From Acanthamoeba sp. SK_2022b (taxonomy: Eukaryota; Discosea; Longamoebia; Acanthamoebidae): a stretch of DNA of 18,567 nucleotides. Shown in pieces: positions 10,162 to 18,567 of the stretch. The stretch is taken from NCBI GenBank assembly GCA_027943245.1, contig JANDJZ010001006.1, forward strand, positions 1 through 18,567. The letters run 5' to 3'. Under the pieces are notes generated by a model. It ran no database searches, was not told where the DNA came from, and saw only the letters and a program-made list of their open reading frames with translations. Positions within the stretch are counted from its first letter, which is position 1, and each line of letters begins with the position of its first letter. The position numbers were made by a program, and so were the translations under genes.

Positions 10162-11546
10162 ATGCAGCTCAACCACCTACCGAAGAGGAAATTCGAGGAG
10201 TACACAACCAGCGGCTATCCGCCACTTCCACAAGGTGCCCACCCCAGCAGCTACGCTGCGCTATTTCTATATTATAGAAATATTCGATTATAATAATCAT
10301 TATATAGATCTCGAAAGCTTTTACGTTGCGGCTGTGATGTCTGTCAGCTGGGTTCGAGTTTCGTTCGTCCCCCTCCCTCTCCCGACAGGCAAACGGACGG
10401 CGCGTTATTGATTTCTGGTCACTCACGCGCGTGCGTCGCTCGGTGCCGTACTGTCGTTGTCCACAGATGCGCAAGCAGGGCACATGGCACCGCTTGACCA
10501 CAACGCCTACGCCCACCTCCATCACCATCACCACCACCCCCACCCTGCAGCCCTAGCACAGCAGCAACAGCCGCTTCATTCGCTCCACCCTCTCTCCCAG
10601 CAGACCCTCCTCGCCCCCGCACACAACAGCTACGCCGAGACGCAGGACCTGCAGCCTCCACAACGTAACGTTGAACCAGCTTGTCGCGCCGCCCCGTGTT
10701 GTTGTCGCTGACATGGATGGCGCGTGGTTTGTGTCGTGTGTCGTGTGGCATGCGTCGTGTGCGTCATGGCATGGCACGGTTACAGCGCCGGTGGCGGGCA
10801 AGGCGAAGAAGCCGAGGAAGAAGAGGGAAAAGAAGCCGCGCAAGGACAGGAAGAGGAAGGAGGAGGAGGAGGCCAAGCCCAAGGTGCTGTTCCGGGGCTC
10901 GCGGTTCGAGCTGTGGCTGGAGACGCGCTTCGAGGAGGAGCTGCTCAAGCTGTTCGAGGTGCCCGCCCTTCAGTTCTCGGCCAACCTCGTCACCGCCTCG
11001 TCGTCGGTGGCGCCGGGCGCGTCGTGGGAGATGACGCGCTCGGACGAGGAGCGGATCTACAAGGAGAAGTGGCGAAAGAGGTACCACGTCTACTCGGCCG
11101 TGGTGGGCGATCTCGTGGGCGACACGTTCAACTTCCACATCCGCACCAAGAACGTCGACACGGGCGAGTACAACAAGCTGCCCTTCATCACGCCCGACAG
11201 GATCATGTCCTCGCCGCTCTCGTCCTACAGCAACTACCTCTCCCTCCTCGGCGGAGCTCACATCAGCCCCGGCGACGACCACGGCGGCTACCCGCCGGGC
11301 GAGCTCGCGGGCGAGGAGGCCTGCACGCTCTACGAGGGCTCGGACGTGTCCTTTGTCCTCGTCGGCCACCTCGCTGGCCCCAACCCGGGAGGAGGAGGAG
11401 GAGCCCCTCCTGCTGCTGCTGCTGGCCTCCATCGCGGCTTCCCCTCTGACGCCTCCACTTCCCCCTCCCACGCAGCTGCCACCCTCCACGCCGCGTACTC
11501 GCAGGCGCACCACCAACAGGCCCCCACCGACGGCAACCATCCGTGA
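10162..11546 (+). CDS. Unrecognised basic, His-rich, probably nuclear protein
   Basis: I do not recognise this family. Exons: 10162-10234, 10467-10664 and 10786-11546; the joints are in phase with good splice sites and give 343 aa. The N-terminus (MQLNHLPKRKFEEY) is followed by a His-rich stretch (HLHHHHHHPHP, about residues 45-55) and Gln/Pro/Leu-rich sequence. Next come a long Lys/Arg cluster (about 96-115, KAKKPRKKREKKPRKDRKRK) and an acidic-basic linker. Residues about 124-260 look folded: FRGSRFELWLETRFEEELLKLFE, RIYKEKWRKRYHVYSAVVGD, FNFHIRTKNVDTGEYNKLPF and YEGSDVSFVLVGHLAG. The tail is Gly/Ala/Ser/His-rich. The basic cluster suggests nuclear import, so a DNA- or RNA-binding regulator is plausible but unproven. 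Exon 2 could use other nearby splice sites. Confidence 0.75.
10262..10282. repeat. AT-rich inverted repeat in intron 1 of the unrecognised gene
   Basis: TATTTCTAT and ATAGAAATA form perfect 9-bp arms around a 3-nt loop (ATT), in the most AT-rich part of the 232-nt intron. It could fold in the pre-mRNA, but AT-rich chance pairing is the simplest reading. Confidence 0.8.
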
Positions 11547-11812
11547 GCATCCGCCTCTGCTGTAACCATAGTTCGCCCTCTGGCCCTCCTTCTCCTCCGT
11601 CGTCCGAGTCTCCTTCGCGCCGTGCCACGCTGGCCACCAAGGCTAGCCCCGCACCGGCCCGATGTCTTTCTTCTTTCCTTCGCCCCTTTGTACATTGTTG
11701 TTGTTGTTCTCCCACGTCTTCGTTTCTTCTTTGAATCCGCGTCAGCGTGACCAAGCCCCCCCCCAACAAAAAGGCGGGAGAGAAACCTTCTGGTCCAGAT
11801 TTGAGAGGCAGA
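11547..11812 (+). promoter_or_regulatory. Promoter region of the DP gene with an E2F-like site
   Basis: This 266-bp non-coding region contains the 3' UTR of the upstream gene, CT/T-rich sequence (about 11660-11735), and a G/C element GGCGGGAG (11773-11780) about 33 bp before the DP ATG. That element is close to the E2F/DP half-consensus GGCGGGAA. No TATA box is apparent. Confidence 0.4.
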
Positions 11813-13587
11813 ATGCAGGCACAGACTACCCAGTGGCCCGAGCAGCTTGATCCCCCATTCGAAGGAGGATCCCATGGTGCGAACGAGGCCACGTGCAGAG
11901 TGATTTCAACGTTGTTGGTCTGACTTGGCGTACGCTGCGTTGGAATTCAGGCCAATCGCCCTCTCAACACGAATCTTTCGGCTTTGGTGCCGGGGCTGCT
12001 GGGCAATGGGGACCCTATGCTCAGCTTGCCGAGGGTACCAAGCAAACAGCAGATGGCCTGCACAACGAGTTTCTGCAATTTTGCAGGGAATCGGGCATAG
12101 AAGACATCGCCAAGCATTCAGGCATAGTGCAAAATGGCGAACTGCCCGACTTCAAATCCTATTCCTCCACTTCGACCTGTACTCCCCCCCCCCTCTTCAC
12201 CATCTTGCGCACAGGGCTCAAGTCCTTTGTCGCTGCAGTACCTCCGGCCCTGCTGCCGGCCGAAAGCTTCGGAGAGCGCACAACCGCACCGCAACAACTG
12301 GAAGCGAGCCCCTTCCAAGTGGTTCCTGCAGCAGCAGCAGCCGACGACATGTCGATGAAGCGCAAGGAGCCCGCCACGCTGCCGGGACCCGCGCCTGCGA
12401 ACGAGGCGGCTCACTCTCCCAATGCCGGCTCAAGGTAGGGATAACCTGGAAGCCATGGCGGTGTGCGTGTGCGGGACCGGGCCACTTGAATTCACTGCTT
12501 AACTGGCTGTGTCTTCCTAGGAAGAAGCGGCGGACCCAGAACAGGGGCGCCAAGAACAAGGGCCTGCGACACTTCAGCCTCAAGGTGTGCGAAAAGGTTC
12601 AGTCCAAGCGTGTGACTACCTACAACGAGGTCGGTTCCCCCACCCGCCCACCACTGATACCCGCCCGGCTGTCCTGACCTCACTCGATCAATGCGGAGGC
12701 AGGTGGCCGACGAACTCGTGACCGAGTTGCAGAAGCTCGCGGCGGCAGGCCAGGCAGAAGGAATGGGCAACAACGTACGCCATTGCGCTCTCTTTCAAGC
12801 CCCCCTTTGACCGCGCGACTTGGCCTGGCTGCTTGTTATTGCCGGTTGGCTATTGCCCACTTCGCTCATGGAACCGCCAACTGTAGAAGAACATACGGCG
12901 GCGAGTCTATGACGCGCTGAACGTGCTCATGGCCATGGACATCATCACCAAAGAGAAAAAGGAGATTCGATGGGTGGGCCTGCCCACACACTCCAAGCAG
13001 GACCTGCACAAGCTGGAGGTGCGCTTTTGTCACTCCTCCCCTCTCCCTCCTTCATCATCAACCAAGCACCTCACCCTCTCCCCGTTTCTCTTCCCCGCTC
13101 CCCGCAGTCTGACCAGGAGGCACGACTCGAGCGCATTCGCAAGAAGACGGACCACCTGGAGGAACTCGCGTCGCAGGTACACGACGCCCGCGCCTTCTAT
13201 GCCGACGCGCTCTGTCTGTCTCACCCTCTCGCCGCGCAGCAATGCTCGTATGCCAACCTGCTGGCGAGGAACAGCAAGGCCGATCCCGCCCAAATGGACG
13301 CAAGCGCCAAGATCCACCTGCCCTTCATCCTCGTCAACACGCGCAACACGACCGAGATCGAATGCGAGATGGCCGAGGACCACTCCGAGTACTTCTTCAA
13401 CTTCAGCGCGCCTTTCGAGATTCACGACGACACCGAAGTGCTCAAGCGGGCAGGGATGGATCGAGAACAGGCCGGTCCCTCCCACACCGTGGCCCCCATC
13501 AGGCTCTCCGTCGCTCCTCCTCTTCCGCTCTCCGCCAGTGGCGCCCCGCAGCCCCACCCGTCGGCCCTTCCGTTCACGCCAACGTGA
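11813..13587 (+). CDS. TFDP: DP-family transcription factor (E2F dimerisation partner)
   Basis: DP proteins dimerise with E2F and bind cell-cycle promoters. Exons: 11813-11876, 11951-12434, 12521-12629, 12703-12774, 12887-13018, 13108-13176 and 13240-13587; about 425 aa. The winged-helix domain (about residues 184-283) shows [33 protein letters not shown], then [20 protein letters not shown]. This is the DP form of the motif; E2F has [24 protein letters not shown] follows, then a coiled-coil ([18 protein letters not shown], about 294-311). The conserved marked-box-like region includes [41 protein letters not shown]. The 180-residue N-terminal extension is unrecognised and its model is less certain; the first ATG in its long frame without exon 1 would be 12349. 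The C-terminus is Pro/Ser-rich and lacks the acidic tail of animal DP1. Confidence 0.92.
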
Positions 13588-13907
13588 GGAAGCCGCCTCC
13601 TCGGCTATGTCCCTCGAACTCTGCACTTGCCAGCCCTTTGTATTCTTACCTAGCCTCCAGTATCCGGCTTGTGCTTCTTCTTCTTCTTCTTCAGAAAGGA
13701 GACCCACAATGGTGGTCGCTGCGCTGCGAAAACACATCTTGCGTGGTGGTGGTGGGGAGGACTGCGCAGCTCGGGCTGCCCTTTGAGCGTTTCGTCGTCG
13801 ATGAGCCAGGAGTCATGCTTGCTGGCTGGCTGGCTGGCTGGCTGGCTAGAGAAGCGCTGCTCGAGTGTTGCATGGTCCTCTCCTCTCACTCCTTTGGCAC
13901 TACTTGA
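13588..13907. other. DP 3' region without a supported gene
   Basis: These 320 bp contain the probable DP 3' UTR, a CTT-rich tract ending in CAG (about 13672-13693) that mimics a 3' splice site, a G/T-rich patch (13742-13756) and a GGCT repeat. Open frames are repeat-driven and match nothing I recognise. A DP 3' UTR intron or alternative last exon remains possible: the stop codon overlaps GTGAGG at 13584. Confidence 0.5.
13821..13847. repeat. (GCTG)n tetranucleotide repeat
   Basis: Nearly seven uninterrupted GCTG units. They lie downstream of the small minus-strand ORF and of the DP gene, so they are probably untranslated; the Gly-Trp-Leu-Ala or Gln-Pro-Ala-Ser runs they encode are artefacts. 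Confidence 0.9.
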
Positions 13908-14237
13908 TTACTCCTGATGCATCGAAGAAGAAGGGAGGGCGGGACACCACTGCGTGACGTGCGGCACACGACGACGGGTGGCAACAATGCCCTGGCACAT
14001 ATCGCACACGAAGCTGCTCCCATCGGCTTGCGCCTGCTCGAGGATGTGGCCCCGCCCTCGTTCCTCAATCAGAATCGCACCACCGCCAGGCTGGCTCCGC
14101 AGATGCATACTGCGGGCCGCTGCGACAAGATGCGCCACGGCCGGATCTTCATCGCCCAGGGCTGCAGTTATTGATGCCATCTCCATAGCGCTAAGACCGT
14201 GCAGGCCAACTGCTCGCTGCTCTTCGTCCAGCTCCAT
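13908..14237 (-). CDS. Possible small CxxC-containing protein, 109 aa
   Basis: A single open frame from ATG at 14237 (MELDEEQRAVGLHGL) to the stop at 13908, with another ATG at about residue 18. The composition is balanced, unlike the repeat-driven shadow frames nearby: an acidic/helical first half, then FVCDMCQGIVATRRRVPH near the end. CDxC followed by I-x-x-x-R recalls the start of a ZZ zinc finger, but the second CxxC is missing unless splicing adds it, and only one later Cys (QWCPALP) is present. It fills the otherwise empty DP-PFDN5 interval and would be divergent with PFDN5. I cannot assign a function and it may not be a gene. Confidence 0.35.
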   Translation of the reverse strand: MELDEEQRAVGLHGLSAMEMASITAALGDEDPAVAHLVAAARSMHLRSQPGGGAILIEERGRGHILEQAQADGSSFVCDMCQGIVATRRRVPHVTQWCPALPSSSMHQE

Positions 14238-14344
14238 CTCCAAGCAGGGTGGGTCGTCTTGTGCCGTGCTGCAGCACGCTTTCTACTCGCACAGGAAAAT
14301 CATTTCTACGGTTTTTTCACTCCCAGCAACGTCGCAGACGGAAG
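14238..14344 (+). promoter_or_regulatory. Short upstream region of PFDN5
   Basis: Only 107 bp separate the PFDN5 ATG from the start of the minus-strand ORF. If that ORF is not real, the PFDN5 promoter may extend left to about 13590. No clear core element is seen; the stretch 14300-14330 is comparatively T-rich. Confidence 0.35.
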
Positions 14345-15130
14345 ATGGCAGCAGCAGGACAGCAGGGACAGCCCATCCCAATCACAAGCCTCTCTCTGGA
14401 ACAGCTCTCCAACCTCAAGCAGCAATTCGAGGAGGTAATTTAGTGATTCCTTCTTAATTTATTGATCGAGTTTTGGATCTAACACCCGCGGGGCGTGTGT
14501 GCAGGAGGCGCAAACTCTGGCTTCGTCTCTGCAAAAGCTCAAGACGGCCGGGCAGCGATTCCTCGACTCCAAGGAGTCCCTGGCAGCCCTTACGCCCGAA
14601 ACCAATGGTACGCCCCTCTCCGTCACACTGTGGTGTGGCGTTCGTTTTCTGTGTGCACTCATTCTCCTGCTCTCGTGCGCGTGGGGCTGTGTGCGCAGGG
14701 CGAGAGGTCCTGGCGCCGCTGACGAGCTCCGTATGTCTCACAAGCCCGTTCTTGTTCGTTTATTTATCATTAGACTTCAAGCGGTGAATAACCATTTTCG
14801 AGGGTGGTGCTGTGGGAGCAGCTGTACGTGAAGGGCAAGCTCACGAACGTGGAGGCTGTCATGATTGACATCGGCACCGGCTACTACATCGAACGCGTAC
14901 CGTCGCCCTCCGTCAAGAACACTCGTGCTGGCGTCTCTGCGCTCTCAGTGACACTTTTTCTGGATGCACAGACCCCACAGCAGGCGCAGGAATACGTGGA
15001 CAGGAAGCTGGGCCTTGTGCAGGAGAACGCAGAGAAGCTGCAGCAGGCCCTTCTCACCAAGCGCAAGAACCTCGAGGCCATCGTTGGTGTCATGCAAGAG
15101 AAGATGGCCCAGCAGCAGCAGCAGCAGTAG
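14345..15130 (+). CDS. PFDN5: Prefoldin subunit 5
   Basis: Alpha-type subunit of the hexameric prefoldin co-chaperone, which delivers nascent actin and tubulin to CCT/TRiC in the cytosol. Exons: 14345-14434, 14505-14607, 14699-14730, 14822-14896 and 14972-15130. They give 152 aa, close to 154 in human. The order is right for an alpha subunit: N-terminal coiled-coil helix (ITSLSLEQLSNLKQQFEEEA to about residue 60), central beta-hairpin region VLAPLTSS-LYVKGKL and VMIDIGTGYYIER (66-100), and a C-terminal helix from TPQQAQEYVDRKL. The tail is a short poly-Gln run encoded by CAG repeats. GREVLAPLTSS and IDIGTGYYIE are diagnostic of subunit 5. All splice phases agree. It is convergent with the Ras gene. 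Confidence 0.95.
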
Positions 15131-15318
15131 GGCCAGAGGTTTCAGCCAAGATTGTTGTTGTCTTCGTTATGATCCAAAGGAGGGGAGCCTTCTCCCGTTG
15201 TCGCGCTGCAAATAGCTCAAGTTGATGATTGCTGCTTGGTAGACCATCTCTTCGCCTCCTCGAGTATGTGTGAGTGATTGTGGAGTGTTGTTACAAGCCG
15301 TTTTCCGGGACGCTTCTC
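15131..15318. other. Convergent 3' region between PFDN5 and Ras
   Basis: These 188 bp hold the 3' UTRs and polyadenylation signals of two genes transcribed toward each other, so the transcripts may overlap. No AATAAA is evident on either strand and no further gene is seen. Confidence 0.5.
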
Positions 15319-16441
15319 TCAAGAGAGAGTGCAGCCTTTCTTCTTCTTCTTTACGGTCTCCACCACACTTGACCGTCGCATGTGCTTCCCTCGCCACTGC
15401 ATGATCGCTCTCACTGCGCACGCACGCACGCGCATACGGAGTCTGCCTTTGAGCAATGAATCAAACTACGCACATACGCGGCGTGTGTCGTCGGTACCGA
15501 GGCAAAAGAAGACCTCGTTGATGTTGTGGTTGGTTTTGGCGCTGGTCTCGAAGTGTGGAAGGCCATGCTCGTCGGCGAGCGCTCGTCCCTCGGCGAGGGT
15601 CACCACCCGCTCCTCCTCCAGGTCGATCTTGTTGCCCACCAGCACGACCGGTATCTGACGGCCCACACGTTCTCAGTAAGGCCAAGCAAGAGGCCACAAC
15701 GCGCCACGTACATCCGGTTCGTCTTCCTTGATGCGCATGATGTGAGATCGCAGCGCCGCCGCGGCCTCGAAGCTCTCACTTGATGTCACGCTGTAGGCAA
15801 GCAGAAAGCCCTGCCCGGTCTTCATGTACTGGTCCCGCAGCCTGGCGTTGAAAGCAAGTGAGTGACTGGCGGTAAGCCTCCTATCGAGCAGCTCGCTCCA
15901 CGAATGATGAATAAAGAAAAAGGCGTCTGAATAGAGACCGTACGCGCTAAACTCTTCCTGTGCAGGGCCAATGTCGTTCCAATCGCACGCACAAACTTAC
16001 TCGTGAGCAAGGTGGATCGACACGGTTGGACAGGGCAAAGGGAGAGGGGTAGAAACCTGGCCAGCCGTGTCCATGATGTCCAGCACACACGCCTGCCCAT
16101 CAACCTCCACTCCCTTCCTGTAGCTGTCCTCTATTGTGGGGTCGTACTGCGCACATAAAACACGTCCATGAGGCTTTTCTTGGCCTCCCGTGGGGGCTGT
16201 GATGGGGCGGCGGCACCTTCTCCACAAAGTTGCCCTGTATGAAACGCACAGTAATGGCCGACTTCCTGCACCCCCGCGCTTAGTCAGCAAGTGTAGGCTG
16301 CCCTTCTCCCCCCTCCCACCAGTGTTTCGCTTCGTTGTTTACGGAGAAAGGAGATAAGATTAAGGGATGTGGGGCGAACCCAACGCCGCCGGGGCCTACC
16401 ACCACTACGCGGTAGTCGTGCATGCTCCGAGCGTCCGTCAT
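15319..16441 (-). CDS. Ras-subfamily small GTPase with CTLS prenylation motif
   Basis: Membrane-anchored GTP switch. Minus-strand exons: 16441-16380, 16265-16217, 16146-16057, 15957-15944, 15841-15712, 15654-15498 and 15413-15319; 198 aa. All G motifs are present: P-loop GPGGVGKS (16-23), the intact Ras effector loop [11 protein letters not shown] (38-48), DTAGQ with Gln67 (Ras Gln61), NKID (123-126) and ETSAK (151-155). Switch II reads [15 protein letters not shown]. The end is five lysines, Gly, then CTLS, a CaaX box typical of farnesylated Ras with a polybasic second signal. The P-loop has Pro where human Ras has Ala11. Start chosen at 16441; Met7 (16423) is an alternative. Ras rather than Rho/Rab is clear; the orthologue group is not. 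Confidence 0.94.
15944..15957 (-). other. 14-nt microexon of the Ras gene
   Basis: On the minus strand CTGCACAG is followed by GAAGAGTTTAGCGC and then GTACGG. This exon supplies EEFS plus two bases of Ala72. It is required to join DTAGQ (exon 3, phase 0) to LRDQYM (exon 5, which needs two preceding bases). Without it switch II lacks five residues and the frame breaks. It lies between introns of 99 and 102 nt. Confidence 0.88.
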
Positions 16442-16668
16442 TGCCTCTGTGGTGCTTTTCCGGTCGAGACACCCAAACCTACAACTCCCTTGTTCTTTAT
16501 ATTTCTCCCCGATTCAAAATGCACGGGCCCGCCGTATCCCAAGGCGCGGCACCGTTGCCCAAGCAGCGCGGCACTGCTGCGGCGCGCATGCTCCCAAGTA
16601 CAAGAGCTACAATCCGCCCCGAATAACTGAAGCCTTTGGCTCCCCAACCTCTTGGCACATTCTGTACC

Positions 16669-16688
16669 GCTGCTTTGTACAAAGCAGC
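16669..16688. promoter_or_regulatory. Perfect 20-bp palindrome GCTGCTTTGTACAAAGCAGC
   Basis: The sequence equals its own reverse complement over all 20 positions. It lies near the middle of the Ras/dynein intergenic region, about 228 bp from the Ras ATG and 194 bp from the dynein ATG. A site for a dimeric transcription factor is the natural reading; no known factor is assigned. Confidence 0.6.
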
Positions 16689-16770
16689 CTCCTGTCCTTG
16701 CTGGGGAGGGCAGCAAGCCCTGCAGTTGTGCGTTCGGAGCCAAAATCAGAACATTCCGTCAAGTCTTCCT

Positions 16771-16786
16771 CCCGGTTTAATCCGGG
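16771..16786. repeat. Small inverted repeat CCCGG-TTTAAT-CCGGG
   Basis: Five-base perfect arms around six A/T bases, about 95 bp before the dynein ATG. It could be a protein site or a weak hairpin in the 5' UTR. The following TTTTTAGA is AT-rich. Chance occurrence is quite possible. Confidence 0.4.
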
Positions 16787-16881
16787 TTTTTAGACTGCCC
16801 TGTCCCTCTCACCGGCCGTGGTAAACTCACTCTCACAAGCCACCAGACGTCCATCAAGCGCATCAGCAACGCGCAACAACG

Positions 16882-18567
16882 ATGGAGACATCGATCACCG
16901 CCGAGAGCGGGTCGATCACTGTGGGCATGGAAGACGTGACCGCAGTGGAGAACTTCATCGCAGGCGTGTGCCCCTATCTTCTCGGGGCATCGAAAGATGA
17001 CGTTTTGTTGGCTCTTCACACTCCCGATGCCACTTTCAAATTGAAGAAATTCGCCAGCGACCCCAAGAACCCTGTGCTCTTCATTAATCTTACCACTAGT
17101 GACGACGATGATGAGGAGCTTGCACAGGGAGGAACCGATGCTATCGTGAGCGCTGCGGGTACACATCAATCAATCATCCTCCCCAATTTTTTTTACACTG
17201 TGCTAATCATTGGGTCCTTAGGCGCAAAGCCGATGATTTCGATCGAGCTGGAGGTTTCCTTCGTGAACGAGAAGTCGAGCAGTGTAGCCATCATCAAGAC
17301 GCAGCCGGATGCTGTGTTTGATGGAGGCAAGGACTTCGTGGGCCAGCTGCAAGTGATCAAATTGAACGGCTCGCCCTTCGATTCGCTGCACGCATTCCTG
17401 CATCACTCGCTCAACCCCTTCTTCCGGTCGTTCATGAAAGCGGGAAGCGGCAAAAAGAGCGACAACAAGGACCCCAAGGGCGTCGTCGAGAAGAAGCTGG
17501 CCGAGCTGGAGCTCACTCTCTACAACTGCAAGCAAAATGTACAGATCGAACAGGTCAAGCTCTCCTTCCACCCGGACATTGCTCAGGCCGCCAAGAAGGT
17601 GCTCCTCCCCCTCTGTAGCCGCGGCGGTCTTTGCTCAGGCGCCTTGTCTTTTCTGTGCCCGATTCATTATTATTTCTTGTTATTCTTTATTATTATTATT
17701 TGTTTGACGGAAAAACGTCGTGTGTTAAATACAATCCTGCGTGTTTTTTTCTTTCTTTGTGCTGTCTGTTGCGGGCCACGCAGGACGCTGGCCGCACGCT
17801 CCGAGTCGAGGACCTTGGCGAGCACGCCACCGAGACCCACTTCCTCAACTCGCTTCAGGCCATGGTGAACGTGTGGATCCGCAACATCCAGAAGGTCACC
17901 AAGCACGAACGGTACTCGTACCTGGACCGCCACCAACCAGTCCCCTCCTTCTCTTGTTGCGCGTGGCCTGGTTGGTTTTTTCCCCCTCTTTTTCTTTTCC
18001 TCACGAATGGGTGGATCGGCCTTTCGCAGGATCGAGACCATGCCGGCCGCCAGCGAGACGCTGCAGGAGATCAAGTTCTGGGTCGAGCTCGAGGGCGTCC
18101 TCCAGAACATCACCGACCAACTCGAAACGCCCGAAGCTCGTACGTCCCACGCCGGGTGGTGGTGGGGGTGTCGTGTGCACCTCGGGAGCTCAACGCGTGC
18201 GCGTGCGTGAATGAACGACAAACAGAGTGCACCCTGAACGCGCTGAAGCAGGCCAAGCGTTTCCACGCCACGGCGGCGTTCGACACCGACACGATAGGCC
18301 TCAAGAAGGCCAAGGAGGTGGTGGCCCAGTACAAGCCCATGATGAAGGACTTTCCCATCGACGACCTCCTCACGGCCGCCGAGGTGAGCAAGATCTCCGA
18401 CGCGGTCAAGGCCATCTTCACGCACCTCAAGCGCACCAAGAACGCCTACTACCCGATCAACCGCTACCTCCAGCTGGTGGAGGCCATCTCGCGGGACCTG
18501 TGCAGCAAAGTGCTGAGCATCCTCCGCACCAAGCGGCTCATGCACATGAGCTACGCCGACTTTGACA
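16882..18567 (+). CDS. DYNC1H1: Cytoplasmic dynein 1 heavy chain, N-terminal part (runs off the right edge)
   Basis: Motor subunit for minus-end microtubule transport; this window covers only the tail (N-terminal dimerisation domain and start of DHC_N1), not the AAA motor. Exons: 16882-17158, 17222-17598, 17784-17911, 18030-18139 and 18226 onward; 411 codons are visible. Features aligned in order with DYNC1H1: LKKFASDPKNPVLF, SSVAIIKTQP, SLHAFLHHSLNPFFRSF, VEKKLAELELTLYNCKQNVQ, FLNSLQAMVNVWIRNIQKVTK, LQEIKFWVELEGVL, KRFHATAAFDTDT, MKDFPIDDLL, IFTHLKRTKNAYYPINR and VEAISRDLCSKVL. These favour cytoplasmic dynein 1 over dynein 2 and axonemal types. The start at 16882 (METSITAESG) is the first ATG in frame. 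The donor of exon 1 was set by phase (GCGG|GTACAC). Confidence 0.95.

Larger units (their letters stand above)
16442..16881. promoter_or_regulatory. Bidirectional promoter region of Ras and dynein heavy chain
   Basis: 440 bp between divergent ATGs (Ras 16441, minus; dynein 16882, plus). Beyond the palindrome and the small hairpin annotated separately, it holds a 9-bp direct repeat GCGCGGCAC (16544-16552 and 16566-16574). No TATA or CCAAT box is obvious. The open frames here are short and resemble nothing, so I treat the stretch as regulatory. Confidence 0.55.

Overview
The window is nuclear DNA of a free-living amoebozoan, most likely Acanthamoeba or a close relative. The exons are GC-rich and strongly biased to G/C at third positions. 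The introns are short (57 to 232 nt in my models), often T-rich or AT-rich, and bounded by GT(A/G)nG..CAG. Neighbouring coding regions lie only about 0.1 to 0.46 kb apart. The gene set (retriever, NAF1, DP, prefoldin, Ras, cytoplasmic dynein) is purely eukaryotic. No single-frame ORF matches a gene; every recognised protein has to be assembled from exons, and I did this by eye from splice signals, phase and family similarity.

Layout from left to right: (1) VPS26C/DSCR3 on the minus strand, 418-2149, 8 exons. (2) NAF1 on the plus strand, 2347-4756, head-to-head with VPS26C. (3) An arylamine N-acetyltransferase, plus, 4876-6273, with a (TG)32 microsatellite in intron 3. (4) A peroxisomal acyl-CoA oxidase, plus, 6472-9705, 12 exons, with a PTS2-like N-terminus and no PTS1. 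(5) An unrecognised basic, His-rich, probably nuclear protein, plus, 10162-11546. (6) A DP-type (TFDP) partner of E2F, plus, 11813-13587. (7) A doubtful small CxxC-containing ORF, minus, 13908-14237. (8) Prefoldin subunit 5, plus, 14345-15130. (9) A Ras GTPase ending in polylysine and CTLS, minus, 15319-16441, with a 14-nt microexon. (10) The N-terminal 411 codons of cytoplasmic dynein 1 heavy chain, plus, 16882 to the right edge.

The genes do not form one pathway. They cover endosomal recycling, H/ACA snoRNP assembly, xenobiotic and acyl metabolism, cell-cycle transcription, tubulin/actin folding, signalling and microtubule transport. VPS26C/NAF1 and Ras/dynein are divergent pairs with short shared promoters; PFDN5 and Ras are convergent. 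I see no mobile element, CRISPR array, tRNA, rRNA or operon-like defence system.

The points most worth a second look are the Ras microexon, two probable GC-AG introns, the PTS2-only acyl-CoA oxidase, the unrecognised nuclear protein, and a perfect 20-bp palindrome in the Ras/dynein promoter. I found no clearly new multi-gene system.
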